A stretch of 64,000 bases of DNA from Streptomyces sp. CB02009 (GCF_001905825.1 NZ_LIVV01000014.1:124001-188000); one strand, 5' to 3'. Shown: positions 24,742 through 32,997, numbered from the stretch's first letter. The notes: a model not told the origin generated them from the letters alone. Numbers and translations: made by a program.

Positions 24742-24843
24742 CGGTTACCGGTTACTGGTTACAGGCCCCTGAGAGCCCGGTTCGGGTCGCCTGTGGGGCG
24801 GTTCCGGGGATGTTCGGGGGCTGTAACCGGTAACCGGTAACCG
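24742..24843. repeat. Inverted repeat of GTAACCG-type heptads
   Basis: Two 23-bp arms, at 24742-24764 (cggttaccggttactggtta then cag) and 24821-24843 (ctgtaaccggtaaccggtaa then ccg), are inverted copies with one mismatch, 56 bp apart. Each arm is itself a tandem array of ggtaacc-type units. It fills the gap between the small membrane gene and the proline-rich gene. Likely a binding site for a repressor or replication/transfer protein. Confidence 0.7.
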
Positions 24844-24854
24844 CGCTTGGTAAC

Positions 24855-25073
24855 TCAGTGCGACGACGAGCCGATGTTGTTGACGGTCGTGTTCGCGGTG
24901 TTGAACACGGACTCCAGCGTGGTGCGGATCTGCTCGCTGAACGGGGTGTACGGCAGGAAGATCCCGGAGACGATCAGCATGATGCAGATCGCCATCTGCT
25001 TTCCCTTGGTCTTCTTGAAGGTGAAGAAGAGGGCCCAGCAGAACAGGGCGAGGGCGAAGAATTGAAGCGTCAT
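24855..25073 (-). CDS. Small two-helix membrane protein
   Basis: A 72-residue protein with two membrane segments (LQFFALALFCWALFFTF and MAICIMLIVSGIFLPY) joined by a basic loop (KKTKGKQ), then a polar tail. The layout is that of a pilin-like or VirB2/TraC-like small protein, but also of many unrelated peptides. ATG at 25073 lies one base after the stop of the preceding gene; a GTG at 25082 is in frame. Function unknown. Confidence 0.6.
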   Translation of the reverse strand: MTLQFFALALFCWALFFTFKKTKGKQMAICIMLIVSGIFLPYTPFSEQIRTTLESVFNTANTTVNNIGSSSH

Positions 25074-25074
25074 T

Positions 25075-25722
25075 TCACGCACCCTTCTCGAAGGTGAATC
25101 CCTTGTTGTTCATGGGGGTTACCGCGCCCGAACCGGAGGGCACGGAAAGCTTCTTGTAGGCGATGAATCCGCCGCCTCCGACGAGCGCCACCCACAGCCA
25201 GGGGCTGGAGGTGATGCCGCTGCCGGAGCTGGCGCCGGCGGGCTGCTGGGCCTTGGTGGAGGTGCCGCTGAAGACCGGGGCGTTGCACTCGGGGATCCTG
25301 GAGACGTCGTAGCTGGACGCCTTGGCGACGGCCGCCGCGCGGCCCTTCATGCACTCGCGGTAGACGGTCATCTCCCGCTCGTACGCGGCCTTGGCGGCGT
25401 CCTCCTCGGTCTGCGCCCGCTGCTTGTCGGCCTCCGCCGCGACCAGGGCGTTCGCGGCGTCCTCCCTGGCGCGCGCACGCTCCTGGGCGGCCCGGTCGGC
25501 CTGCATGTTGGTGACGGCGATGACCGTGCCGCACACGGCGACGACGGCGATGGTGCCGCACACGGCGAGCGCCGCGGTGTTGCGGCGCATCCCGTCGACC
25601 GCGGCGGAGAAACGCGAGTTCGCGGGCTTCTCTGGCTTCTCCGGAGCCTCGGGCGTCGGGGGGTTCGGGGGCGTCTGGGGGTTCATGAGGCTGAACTCCT
25701 TGTCCCAGTCGATGCCGGACAT
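25075..25722 (-). CDS. Bitopic membrane protein with coiled coil
   Basis: A 215-residue protein: Pro-rich cytoplasmic start (NPQTPPNPPTPEAPEKPEKP), membrane helix (ALAVCGTIAVVAVCGTVIAV), an Ala/Arg/Glu coiled coil (about 75-125, DRAAQERARAREDAANALVA), two Cys, then a second short hydrophobic segment (SPWLWVALVGGGGFIAYKKL) near the C-terminus. The ATG at 25722 is preceded by AAGGAG. It is followed within one base by the small membrane gene and probably works with it at the cell membrane. No named family. Confidence 0.6.
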   Translation of the reverse strand: MSGIDWDKEFSLMNPQTPPNPPTPEAPEKPEKPANSRFSAAVDGMRRNTAALAVCGTIAVVAVCGTVIAVTNMQADRAAQERARAREDAANALVAAEADKQRAQTEEDAAKAAYEREMTVYRECMKGRAAAVAKASSYDVSRIPECNAPVFSGTSTKAQQPAGASSGSGITSSPWLWVALVGGGGFIAYKKLSVPSGSGAVTPMNNKGFTFEKGA

Positions 25723-25836
25723 GGCTGCTGACTCCTTCTCGGTGTGGTTCGCGCCCGCTCAAGCCCGTCTCCGGCAGGCCGGGGACGAAGTTCAGCGGCG
25801 GAATGCGTCGGTGAGCGGCCTGCCGGCCGTGGCCGT

Positions 25837-25880
25837 CACCGCTCCGCGCTCACGCTCGGGAGCGTGAGCGCGGAGCGGTG
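25837..25880 (-). terminator. Perfect 21-bp hairpin
   Basis: Arms at 25837-25857 and 25860-25880 (right arm gagcgtgagcgcggagcggt then g) are perfectly complementary with only gg between them. It lies 44 bp after the DUF2637 stop and about 115 bp before the next start, so it is a likely terminator or processing signal between the two minus-strand genes. Confidence 0.7.
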
Positions 25881-25923
25881 GCGACCATGAGCGGCAGGGG
25901 CGGGTCGGGCGGCGGGGACGCGC

Positions 25924-28137
25924 TCAGGCGCTCGCCGGGGCGCTCGCCGGGGCGCTCGCCGGGGCGCTCGCCTTCACGCTCACCAGGGCGTCCTGGGCGC
26001 TCTCTTCGACCTGCTCACGCAAGCGCTGGGCGGTGGGGCGAGAGACGGGCTCGTCGGACAGGCCCGCCTCGGTGAGCGCGTCGCGGATCTCCGTCCACTG
26101 CGGGCGGCGCCCGAGCTCGGTGTAGAGGAGACGGATGCGGTCGTGGCGGCGCTCGGTAAGCGCGTCCCGCTCGCTGCGCGTACGGGGACTGTCCGCTCGG
26201 TGACCGTCTTCGTCCCCAGTGGCGCGCTCATCGGCGTGAGCGCCCGTGGTGAGCGCCAGGCGCTCACGCTCACCGTCAGCGTCCCCAGAGGCGAGCGCGC
26301 TCACCTCGGAGTGAGCGCCGCTCGGTTCCGGGTGAGCGTCGTGAGCGCCGCCGATCTCTTCGACGCGCTCGATGGTGTGAGCGTCGTCGGGGGTGAGCGT
26401 GTCGGCGAGCGCGGCGGGCGCGGAGCCGAGCTTGAGCGCCATCCGCTGCTCCAACGGAGCCTTCCGCCGCCACAGCAGGCCGTACTCCTCACGCAGCCGC
26501 GCTCGCAGCCAGGTCTCCTGCTGGAGGCGGGTGAGCGCCTCGTCGTAGGAGGTGATCTCCCACAAGATCATCCGGCGGCGAAGCCGAGCGGTGGGGATCG
26601 GGGCAAGGATCCAGCGCGAGCGCCGCACCGTCTCCATCCGCACCTTGCCGGTGACCGCGCCGATCCTCGTGGCATACACGTGGGAGGCGATCTCCGAGAA
26701 GACGACCCAGAGCAGGGTGAGGGCGGCGTGCCCGATGCGGCCCGAGGCGGAGTCCGACGCGTTCCAGTTCAGGTACACGGTCACCGCCGTCAGTACTCGG
26801 GGAACCCAGCGGATCCAGCGCAGTTCCATGCCCATCCGGATCAGGATCAGGTTGGCGCCGGTGAACGCGGGGATCGCGACGTCGATGCCGACCGGCAGCA
26901 GCCACGGCCACTCCCAGCCCCACGCGGCGGCCTTGGCCTCCAGCGCGGTGTAGGAGGAGAGCAGGCCGAGGGTGGAGACGACCGCGGCCGCCAGGACGAT
27001 CCCGACGACCAGGAGCAGCTCCTGCCCGGACAGCGGCGGGACACCGCCGGCGGGCCGGGCGTCGTTGCGGGCCTGGCGGCGCTTGGCGCGCGACTCCGCC
27101 TTGATCTCCCGGCGGCGGGACCGCTGCATGGTGCGCTGCGTCGCTGCCTCGAGGATCCGCTCCGCCTCGGCTCGCGCCTGCGCGGCAGCGGCCAGGTCGA
27201 CCGTGGCCTTGGCCGCCGCCTCCCGGGCCGTCTTCGCGTCCGTCTCCGCCTGCTCGCGGAGCCGGGCGACGTCCTTGTCGGTGACGGACCGCAGCTCCTC
27301 GGCGGAGGATCGGGCGTCGTTCAGGGCGCGTTCGGCGTCCTGGCGAAGGCCGCCAGCGGCCTTCTCGGCGCCAGCTCGCACCTGCGTGGCCTGGTCGTCC
27401 GCGCTCTCGCGCATCCGGTCGGCCTCGCCGCGCGCACGCTGGAGGAACTGTTCGGCGTCGGTGGCGGCACGGGTGCGGGTCTGGGCCGCGGTGCACTCAG
27501 CAGCCGCGAGCAGCTCGGCGCGCTTGGCCTCCGCGTCGGCGAGGGCCTTCTCGGCGGCCTGCGCGGCCTGGGCCTCCACCTCGCCGGCCTGCGCGGCCGC
27601 CGTGGTGGTGACCTCCTCCGCCTGGCGGCGGGCGTCGACGAGCAGCTGCTCGGCAGACGCCTTGGCGTCGGCCAGGACCTGCTCGGCCTCCGCGGTCGCG
27701 GTCGTCATGACGGTGTCGGCCTGGCCGCGCGCCTTGGCGAGTACCTGCTCGGCGTCCGCGGCCACGCTGTTGGCGACCTCCTCGCGCATCCGGTCGGCGT
27801 CGACCGCCGCAGCGGCCAGAAGCCGGGTCTGCTCGGCCGTGGCCACCTCGGTGATCGAAGCGGCCTCGCTCCGGGCGCCGCCCAGCAGTTCAGCGGCCCG
27901 CTGCTCGCCGTCGGCAAGAATCCGCGCGACCTCGTCGGCGGCCAGGTCCCGCAGATCGGCCGCGCGGTCGGCGGCGTCGGCCGGGACCGGGTCGGCCTCC
28001 TGGAGCACCAGCGGCACGCTCGTCTCGGGGGTAGCGGCCTGGGCGGGGACGGCGTCCAGCGGCGTCGGCGTCTTGGCGCCTCGGGGCTTCGCGGCCGGAG
28101 CGGGCTTGCGCCTGCGCCGGGTGGTGGTGTTGGCCAC
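25924..28137 (-). CDS. DUF2637 membrane protein with long N-terminal coiled coil
   Basis: A 737-residue protein. Residues about 55-370 are a continuous Ala/Glu/Arg coiled coil with repeating ADAEQVLAKARGQAD-like heptads. Residues about 385-520 form the DUF2637 domain with four membrane helices (LLVVGIVLAAAVVSTLGLL, WPWLLPVGIDVAIPAFTGAN). The C-terminal part is hydrophilic with a helix-turn-helix-like segment (RPQWTEIRDALTEAGLSDEP), ending in four ASAP units. DUF2637 proteins (SpdB-like) are typical of Streptomyces plasmids and spread genes. GTG at 28137 has AGGAG upstream. The coiled coil is much longer than usual. Confidence 0.75.
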   Translation of the reverse strand: MANTTTRRRRKPAPAAKPRGAKTPTPLDAVPAQAATPETSVPLVLQEADPVPADAADRAADLRDLAADEVARILADGEQRAAELLGGARSEAASITEVATAEQTRLLAAAAVDADRMREEVANSVAADAEQVLAKARGQADTVMTTATAEAEQVLADAKASAEQLLVDARRQAEEVTTTAAAQAGEVEAQAAQAAEKALADAEAKRAELLAAAECTAAQTRTRAATDAEQFLQRARGEADRMRESADDQATQVRAGAEKAAGGLRQDAERALNDARSSAEELRSVTDKDVARLREQAETDAKTAREAAAKATVDLAAAAQARAEAERILEAATQRTMQRSRRREIKAESRAKRRQARNDARPAGGVPPLSGQELLLVVGIVLAAAVVSTLGLLSSYTALEAKAAAWGWEWPWLLPVGIDVAIPAFTGANLILIRMGMELRWIRWVPRVLTAVTVYLNWNASDSASGRIGHAALTLLWVVFSEIASHVYATRIGAVTGKVRMETVRRSRWILAPIPTARLRRRMILWEITSYDEALTRLQQETWLRARLREEYGLLWRRKAPLEQRMALKLGSAPAALADTLTPDDAHTIERVEEIGGAHDAHPEPSGAHSEVSALASGDADGERERLALTTGAHADERATGDEDGHRADSPRTRSERDALTERRHDRIRLLYTELGRRPQWTEIRDALTEAGLSDEPVSRPTAQRLREQVEESAQDALVSVKASAPASAPASAPASA
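25928..25972. repeat. 12-bp tandem repeat in the DUF2637 gene 3' end
   Basis: Almost four perfect copies of gcgctcgccggg, encoding the ASAP units at the protein's C-terminus. Such a repeat is prone to copy-number change without shifting frame. Confidence 0.85.
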
Positions 28138-28275
28138 GGGGTCTCCTCTCTTTCCGGCGCCTCGTGCAAGAGGTCACCGCGGATCGGCGTCGGTCGGTAG
28201 GGTCGTGACCAGGCCCTCCGAGGCCCCGACAGCTCTCATGCCAGGGGCTCGGAGGGTTGTCTGCGTGAGCAGTGG

Positions 28276-28437
28276 TCAGCGCTGCCAGGCGCGCAGCGTG
28301 CGCCAGGCCCGGCGAAGCGGGTGCCACCGGCGGGCCCGGGTCACCAGGACGGCGGCGTCGCGGTGCCCGAGCTGGTGGAGGATCTGCTCGGAGTCGTAGT
28401 CGGCGGCGGTCCAGCCGTCGCGGCAGATGGTGCGCAT
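28276..28437 (-). CDS. Small basic hypothetical protein (53 aa)
   Basis: Begins MRTICRDGWTAADYDSEQIL and ends RRAWRTLRAWQR. It has an Arg-rich C-terminus and an acidic N-terminus. The ATG at 28437 carries a strong AGGAGG ribosome site, which is why the short form is chosen over the longer frame. It lies between the Wbl cluster and the DUF2637 gene in the same direction. No family known; conservation in related elements would decide whether it is real. Confidence 0.55.
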   Translation of the reverse strand: MRTICRDGWTAADYDSEQILHQLGHRDAAVLVTRARRWHPLRRAWRTLRAWQR

Positions 28438-28626
28438 GGTGCCTCCTGGATGACGGGCGTCGGCACAAGCCGATGCCCGGTAGAGGGCGTGCGAAAGGCC
28501 GGCCACCCGTCAGGCGGGCCGCCGGTCAAGGCGCGTGCGGTCAGGCGGGAAGGGAACTCGGTCGGGCTCCCGGCGGCCGGGCACGGCGGCCAGGAGCCCG
28601 ACAGTCGGCAGAAGCTCGGTGTCAGA

Positions 28627-28728
28627 TCAGCAGACCGGGCACTGCGGGCTCTCGTACCAGCCGCTGCACCTGGAGCACTGCCACAGGTGCCGCAGAGGAG
28701 CGGCCAGGACGGCCAGGAGGGTCTTCAT
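28627..28728 (-). CDS. Small zinc-ribbon-like peptide (33 aa)
   Basis: A 33-residue ORF overlapping the stop of the Wbl gene (ATGA at 28725). It starts MKTLLAVLAAPLRHLW and ends with two paired cysteines, CSRCSGWYESPQCPVC, the pattern of half a rubredoxin-type zinc knuckle. The coupling to a four-Cys Fe-S regulator and the intact Cys pairs argue for a real gene. Role unknown; it could bind metal or interact with the Wbl protein. Confidence 0.5.
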   Translation of the reverse strand: MKTLLAVLAAPLRHLWQCSRCSGWYESPQCPVC

Positions 28729-28994
28729 GCCGCCGCCCCTTTTCCGCCGCGGGCCCGGTTGCGGGCGGCGCGGCGCTTCATCGCCCGCCGCTCCGTCTCC
28801 GACAGACCGCCCCAGACGCCCTCGTCCTGCCCGGACTCCAACGCCCACTGCAGGCACGCCTCCAAGACCGGGCAGCGACGGCAGACGGCCTTGGCTTCCT
28901 CGATCTGCAGCAGAGCCGGGCCGGTGTCCCCGATGGGAAAGAACAACTCGGGGTCAGCCTCAGCGCGGCAGACCGCATTGTGGCGCCAGTCCAT
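28725..28994 (-). CDS. WhiB-family transcription factor
   Basis: An 89-residue standard Wbl protein: first ligand Cys in HNAVCRAEADPELFFP, then KAVCRRCPVLEACLQWAL with the other three ligands, the GVWGG turn (DEGVWGGLSETERR) and a basic C-terminal tail for DNA (RRAMKRRAARNRARGG). Wbl proteins carry a 4Fe-4S cluster and act with sigma-A at promoters. Plasmid- and phage-borne Wbl proteins can rewire host development. ATG at 28994 has GGGAAG upstream. It differs clearly from the second, atypical Wbl at 16737. Confidence 0.9.
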   Translation of the reverse strand: MDWRHNAVCRAEADPELFFPIGDTGPALLQIEEAKAVCRRCPVLEACLQWALESGQDEGVWGGLSETERRAMKRRAARNRARGGKGAAA

Positions 28995-28999
28995 CGCGG

Positions 29000-29083
29000 T
29001 CACTTCCCCTGCCGGACGCGGCGCAGCGCCTCGTCCATGTCCGTGTCGGAGTCGCCGTTGTTCCATGCGATGCTGTCCTGCAT
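29000..29083 (-). CDS. Very small ORF (27 aa)
   Basis: Starts MQDSIAWNNGDSDTDMDEAL and ends RRVRQGK, with GGAGG seven bases upstream of the ATG at 29083 and its stop five bases before the wbl start. It could be a translated leader coupled to wbl or a small protein. Only position and ribosome site support it. Confidence 0.35.
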   Translation of the reverse strand: MQDSIAWNNGDSDTDMDEALRRVRQGK

Positions 29084-29166
29084 CAGGTCCTCCACATAGG
29101 TCCTGGACAGCCTCGGGGGCCCAATCCCCGGGGCTGTCGCTCGTTTTGGCGAGTCGTACGACCGGC

Positions 29167-29217
29167 CACGACCAGCGGCCACCCCCCTGGTGCAGTAGGG
29201 GTTGGCCGCTGATCGTG
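29167..29217 (-). terminator. Imperfect hairpin after the 29234 gene
   Basis: Arms cacgaccagcggccaccccc (29167-29186) and ggggttggccgctgatcgtg (29198-29217) pair with a few mismatches, directly downstream of the minus-strand stop at 29234. Confidence 0.55.
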
Positions 29218-29233
29218 AGCGTCCGTCCGGTGC

Positions 29234-29722
29234 CTAGCCGGCCAGGCGGTGCGCTTGTGCGAAGACCATCGGGTTGGTCTTGCCGTTGCCCTTGCCTCCT
29301 CCGAGGAGGGCGTTGGCGTACATGGGGCGGCATCCGGAAGGGATCGTCCGACGCAGGCGTTCGGCGTGGGGGAGGAGGACGTCGACCAGGCGCTCGCGGA
29401 CGCGGGCGGTGATGGTCGGGTCGGCGGCGAGGATGTCGCGGCTGGCATCGACGCGTGCGGTGATCTCCGCGCCGTGCGCGAGGGCGAGCTCGTGGCGGCG
29501 GCCGGGCAGGACGGTCAGGACTGCGGCCGCGTACCGGCGCATCTCCCGGGCGGTGCCCGCGGGCTCGTGCATCTCCAGCGGCGTACCGAAGGCGATGTCG
29601 AGGTCGACGTTGAAGTCGGCGGAGAGCGGGATGTCGAGCTCGTCCAGGAGCGCGAGGGTCTCGGCGTCGAACACCTCACCGGTGCTGAACCGGTGGGACG
29701 TCAGGGTCGGGGCGGCGGGCAT
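29234..29722 (-). CDS. Hypothetical mobile-element protein
   Basis: A 162-residue soluble protein (MPAAPTLTSHRFSTGEVFDA, FNVDLDIAFGTPLEM), mainly alpha-helical, with a Gly/Lys-rich loop near the end (LGGGKGNGKTNPM) that superficially resembles a P-loop but lies outside any recognisable NTPase. The ATG at 29722 has a TGGAGG site. It lies between two hairpins, so it may be transcribed separately. No family recognised. Confidence 0.6.
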   Translation of the reverse strand: MPAAPTLTSHRFSTGEVFDAETLALLDELDIPLSADFNVDLDIAFGTPLEMHEPAGTAREMRRYAAAVLTVLPGRRHELALAHGAEITARVDASRDILAADPTITARVRERLVDVLLPHAERLRRTIPSGCRPMYANALLGGGKGNGKTNPMVFAQAHRLAG

Positions 29723-29766
29723 CAGGACCTCCAGGTTGCAGCGCGTCAGGCGGGACGGGAGCAGAA

Positions 29767-29813
29767 GGCCCCGGCCTCGTCCCCCGCACGAAGCGGGAGC
29801 CGGGACCGGGGCC
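29767..29813 (-). terminator. Terminator-like hairpin
   Basis: Outer arms ggccccgg/ccggggcc with an inner cccgc/gcggg stem form an interrupted long hairpin, 18 bp after the stop of the minus-strand gene at 29831. Confidence 0.6.
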
Positions 29814-29830
29814 GTGGGCCGTTGTGCGGA

Positions 29831-30691
29831 TCAGGCGGCGAGCGCAGCCCTGTTGCAGCGGGCGGTATACGCGCCGGCGGTCTCGCCCGGGGCCGGGTCG
29901 GGCAGCGCGGCCCTGACCGCGGCCACCAGCGCGGTGTGCGCGGGCTGGTCCGCCGGGGTCAGGGGGCGGCGCCAGACCGTGGCCAGGTGCGTGTAGGCAG
30001 CGCGGGTGAGGTGCTCCTCGAGGACGTCGCTCGCGAAGCGGTCCCGGCTGGCGTCGACCAGGGCGCGGAGAGTGCCGGTGGCCAGAGCGCGGACGGATCG
30101 GCGGTCCCCGGCGGTCTGGGGGGTCATGGCCATTGGGGCGCCGGCGGGTCCGTCGACGGCCCGACCGCGCGTGGTGGGGATCGCGTCGGCAGGCACCGTA
30201 CGGGCGGCGTCGGCTCGGCGGGCGGCTGGCACCGCACGCTCCCACTGGGCTCGCCGGTCGGCGGCGCGCTCCTGGGGCTGGGCGACCTTGAGGGTCTGGA
30301 CGGTGGCGCGGCGGTGGCGGGTGACGTCGACGGCGAGACGCTCCTCGCGCGCCCAGTCGCTGTACTGGCGGCGCCAGGCGTAGTCGGTGATGTCCACGTC
30401 GACGAGGCGGTTGCTGGAGCTGCAGCGGATCGAGGCGTCGACGCCAGCCTTGCCGGTGTGGTGTGGGACGAGCTTGAGCAGGTAGGTACCGCGGTTGGGG
30501 GTCAGGGCCACCCAGGTGCCGCAGTCCGGGCACACCAGCGAGATGCGGCGGGTCTGCGTGGTCTCCACGGTCCGCATGTCGATGTGTCCGGGCGACAGTG
30601 TGGAGAGAACAATTGCGTCGAGGGGGCTGACGCGGGAAGTGCGGGTGCGACCCTTGCGCTTGGCAGCCTTGGGCACGGTGAGCTCAGGCAT
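29831..30691 (-). CDS. Hypothetical protein with zinc-ribbon start
   Basis: A 286-residue protein. A basic N-terminus (KAAKRKGRTRTSRVSPLD) is followed by a CPDCG zinc-ribbon half and a third Cys in SIRCSSSN, then a long Arg/Ala helical region. It looks nucleic-acid-binding. The ATG at 30691 has AGGAG close by. It is the first gene of the 15 kb minus-strand block, reading away from the GntR regulator, so its promoter region is shared with that regulator. No named family. Confidence 0.6.
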   Translation of the reverse strand: MPELTVPKAAKRKGRTRTSRVSPLDAIVLSTLSPGHIDMRTVETTQTRRISLVCPDCGTWVALTPNRGTYLLKLVPHHTGKAGVDASIRCSSSNRLVDVDITDYAWRRQYSDWAREERLAVDVTRHRRATVQTLKVAQPQERAADRRAQWERAVPAARRADAARTVPADAIPTTRGRAVDGPAGAPMAMTPQTAGDRRSVRALATGTLRALVDASRDRFASDVLEEHLTRAAYTHLATVWRRPLTPADQPAHTALVAAVRAALPDPAPGETAGAYTARCNRAALAA

Positions 30692-31085
30692 GGCGACTCC
30701 TCGGTAGGAGAGGGGGAGGGGGGTTCACGGGGCGGATGCTCTCTCCACCCACCAGGTCCACGAGCCAATGGCCCGCGTCCCGGCGGATAGACAGCGCATC
30801 AGCGCTGAGGCCGTACAGCAGTCCGGCCGGCCGGGGGGTTTGGTCGTGCTACCGCCTCCGACCGCCTGTCCGCCTCCAGAGAGACGAGCTGCGGAACTGC
30901 GATGTTGCAGGTGGCGTAGTCCTTGCTCAGCGGAGCGTTACGGCTATCGCTATCGCCTAGTAGAGAGCCTTGCCGGCCAATCCACTTCGTCGACATAACT
31001 AACTTAGCTGATACAGTCAGGCTCGTGTCAAGCAGTTCGTTGATGAAGCTAGGAAAGTTAGCTAAGTCGAGGGGGTCGTCTTACG
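30692..31085. promoter_or_regulatory. Divergent control region with AGCTAAGT operators
   Basis: 394 bp between the minus-strand mobile-element block and the GntR gene, distinctly AT-richer after 30980. It holds inverted copies of acttagct (31002-31009) and agctaagt (31060-31067). The second lies in the palindrome ttagctaa (31058-31065), and a half-site taact lies at 30996. GntR-family repressors bind such dyads, and the regulator starts 19 bp after the second site, so these are good candidates for autoregulatory operators. No gene is seen. Confidence 0.55.
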
Positions 31086-31427
31086 ATGTCGCTCATGAGT
31101 AGCGAGGCCACGCAGCCGTTCCAGCGGATCGTCCAGGACTACAGCGAGAAGATCCGTCAGGGGCGCCTCGTAGCTGGTACGAGGCTCCCTGGCATCCGGG
31201 AGCTTTCGGAGGAGTACGGCGTCGCGACGGGGACGGTGCAGCGCGCTCTGACCGAGCTGCGCAACGAGGGGCTGATCTACTCCCATCAGGGGCGCGGCTC
31301 CTTCGTCAGCGATTCCTCGGGCAGTGACGACCAGGACCCAACTACGCTCGCCATCAGAGCGCTTGAATCTCAGGTCGCCGAGCTCCGTGCACGTCTGGAC
31401 AAGCTCGAACAGGGGGGCGATGAATGA
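31086..31427 (+). CDS. Short GntR-family repressor
   Basis: A 113-residue regulator. The GntR winged helix fills residues 10-80 (FQRIVQDYSEKIRQGRLVAG then TRLPGIRELSEEYGVATGTV). A short coiled coil at the end (LESQVAELRARLDKLEQ) replaces the usual ligand domain and probably serves dimerisation. Small GntR proteins of this kind (KorSA-like) repress replication or transfer genes of Streptomyces integrative plasmids. The dyads just upstream suggest autoregulation. A second ATG lies three codons in. Confidence 0.8.
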   Translation: MSLMSSEATQPFQRIVQDYSEKIRQGRLVAGTRLPGIRELSEEYGVATGTVQRALTELRNEGLIYSHQGRGSFVSDSSGSDDQDPTTLAIRALESQVAELRARLDKLEQGGDE

Positions 31428-31582
31428 CATCGACTCCCTCGTTCCACTTCGCATGTCCGTCCCTCCCTCAGTGGCTCTCGGCTTCGCCACGACAGTTGTA
31501 GGCCCACCTGAGGGGTGCGTTCTAGTTCTGGCTTGTGTCCAGCGCCTGGACACAACGAATGGAGACATGGAGGGGGATCAGC

Positions 31583-32980
31583 GTGGGGCAGAAGCCGAAC
31601 GTCCTAACTCCCGAAGCATCGCCCCTAGACCGCTTCGGCTACACGGTGAGGGAACTCCGAGAGAGGAGCGGTCACACCCTCCGCAGCCTCTCGGAAGTGA
31701 CGTTCTCCTCGTACTCCAAGCTGTGGAAATGGGAGAACGGCAGGCGAGCCCCAAAGCACCGCTCCGAAGTCGAAGAGCTCGATCGCCTCCTAAATGGCCG
31801 CGGGTTACTGGTCGAGCTGTGGGAGCGCATCGGCAACGGTGATTCCCCCCAGGGCCATGTGTCCGTTTCGGAGCTCCATGTGTCCGAATCATTGACGCAC
31901 CTGGCCAGCGCAGCCTTGGGGCAGGCAGGCTCGAACGATGACGACACGGACACGGTCGTCGTCCCCTGCCGCGTCCACGGAAGGATCCTGTTCGTGCCCG
32001 TGCCCCGCCGCGTCGTCCTTGCCTCCGGTCTCGCCGGACTTGCCGCGACCGCGCTTCCGGCCCCAACGGCCACCGCCAGCGCCATGTCCGCAGACATGGC
32101 CTCCCCTATCGACCACTTTGCGCAGCTCCGCCGGGTGATGATCCAGACCGACAACCTGATCGGCCCCCGGCATGTCCTACCGGCTCTCCAGCAGCATCTC
32201 GCTCGGCTCGCCGCCCGCCGTCGCGCTTCCCGCGGCGCTGACGCTGCGGAGCTCCTCGCGCTGGAAACCCGCTACGAGGAGCTGGCCGGCTGGCTCGCCC
32301 AGGACGTCGGCGATGAGCGCACTGCCCAGGGCCACACCGCGAAGGCTCTGGACGCTTCTCACATCACGGGCGACACCGACCTCACCGCGTACATCCTCGG
32401 ACGGAAGGCCCAGCTGGCTGGCGACACCGGCCATCCCTCCGACGCCCTCGGGCTCGCGGCCGCCGCTCGACGCACCGCCCGGCCCGGAAGCCGTCTCGAG
32501 GTCATCGCTGTCATGCACCAGGCCCACGCGCACGCGGTCCTCGGCGACGGCACCGAAGCCCTGAACACGTACGACGCCGCGCTGACGCTCCTCGGCCGCG
32601 CGGAATCCGACGGCATCTGGGGCTCATGGCTCGACGAGGCATACATCCACACCGCCCGCGCCCGCTCCCTCGCCGCGCTCGGTGAGTACGAGCAGGCCGC
32701 CGTCGGCTTCGACACCGCCATCGCCGCGCTCCCGCCCACCTACCGGCGCGACCGTGGCGTCTACCTCGCCCGCGCCGCCCGTGCCCACGCCGGTACCGGC
32801 AACGTGCCACTCGCCGCCCGGATTGGACTTCAGGCAGTCGGTATCGCCGCCGAGACCGGGTCCGCTCGGATCATCGGGCAGCTCGACCGTCTCGACCAGG
32901 CGCTCGCCCCCGCTACCCGGGAGGCTGGTGTCGCCGAATTCCGCGCTGCACTCGACCACATCGTCCTGCACCCCGCCTGA
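31583..32980 (+). CDS. XRE-family regulator with TPR-like domain
   Basis: A 465-residue protein. An XRE helix-turn-helix at the N-terminus (FGYTVRELRERSGHTLRSLS, SYSKLWKWENGRRAP) is followed by a Val/Ala-rich hydrophobic patch (RRVVLASGLAGLAATALPAP) and about 270 residues of TPR-like helical repeats (YEELAGWLAQDVGDE, LGEYEQAAVGFDTAIAALP). This architecture is common in actinomycetes and usually regulates an adjacent small gene set. GTG at 31583 has GAGGGGG six bases upstream. It is followed at once by the two RibD-like genes, probably its targets or partners. Confidence 0.8.
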   Translation: MGQKPNVLTPEASPLDRFGYTVRELRERSGHTLRSLSEVTFSSYSKLWKWENGRRAPKHRSEVEELDRLLNGRGLLVELWERIGNGDSPQGHVSVSELHVSESLTHLASAALGQAGSNDDDTDTVVVPCRVHGRILFVPVPRRVVLASGLAGLAATALPAPTATASAMSADMASPIDHFAQLRRVMIQTDNLIGPRHVLPALQQHLARLAARRRASRGADAAELLALETRYEELAGWLAQDVGDERTAQGHTAKALDASHITGDTDLTAYILGRKAQLAGDTGHPSDALGLAAAARRTARPGSRLEVIAVMHQAHAHAVLGDGTEALNTYDAALTLLGRAESDGIWGSWLDEAYIHTARARSLAALGEYEQAAVGFDTAIAALPPTYRRDRGVYLARAARAHAGTGNVPLAARIGLQAVGIAAETGSARIIGQLDRLDQALAPATREAGVAEFRAALDHIVLHPA

Positions 32981-32997
32981 CCCCCGCCCACCACCTC

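Noticed and set aside
26143..28200. 685-codon plus-strand ORF opposite the DUF2637 gene
   Set aside because: The real gene has membrane helices, coiled coil and a ribosome site on the minus strand. The plus frame is a Gly/Arg/Leu shadow created by high GC.
29650..29722. GGGKGNGKT in the 29234-29722 protein considered as a Walker A motif
   Set aside because: It lies near the C-terminus (about residue 143), lacks the hydrophobic strand before it, and has no Walker B, so no NTPase call is made.
31420..31842. ORF starting ATG 31420 overlapping the GntR stop
   Set aside because: Only its first 45 codons lie outside the XRE-TPR gene; the rest is an out-of-frame shadow, and no stop occurs before the overlap.
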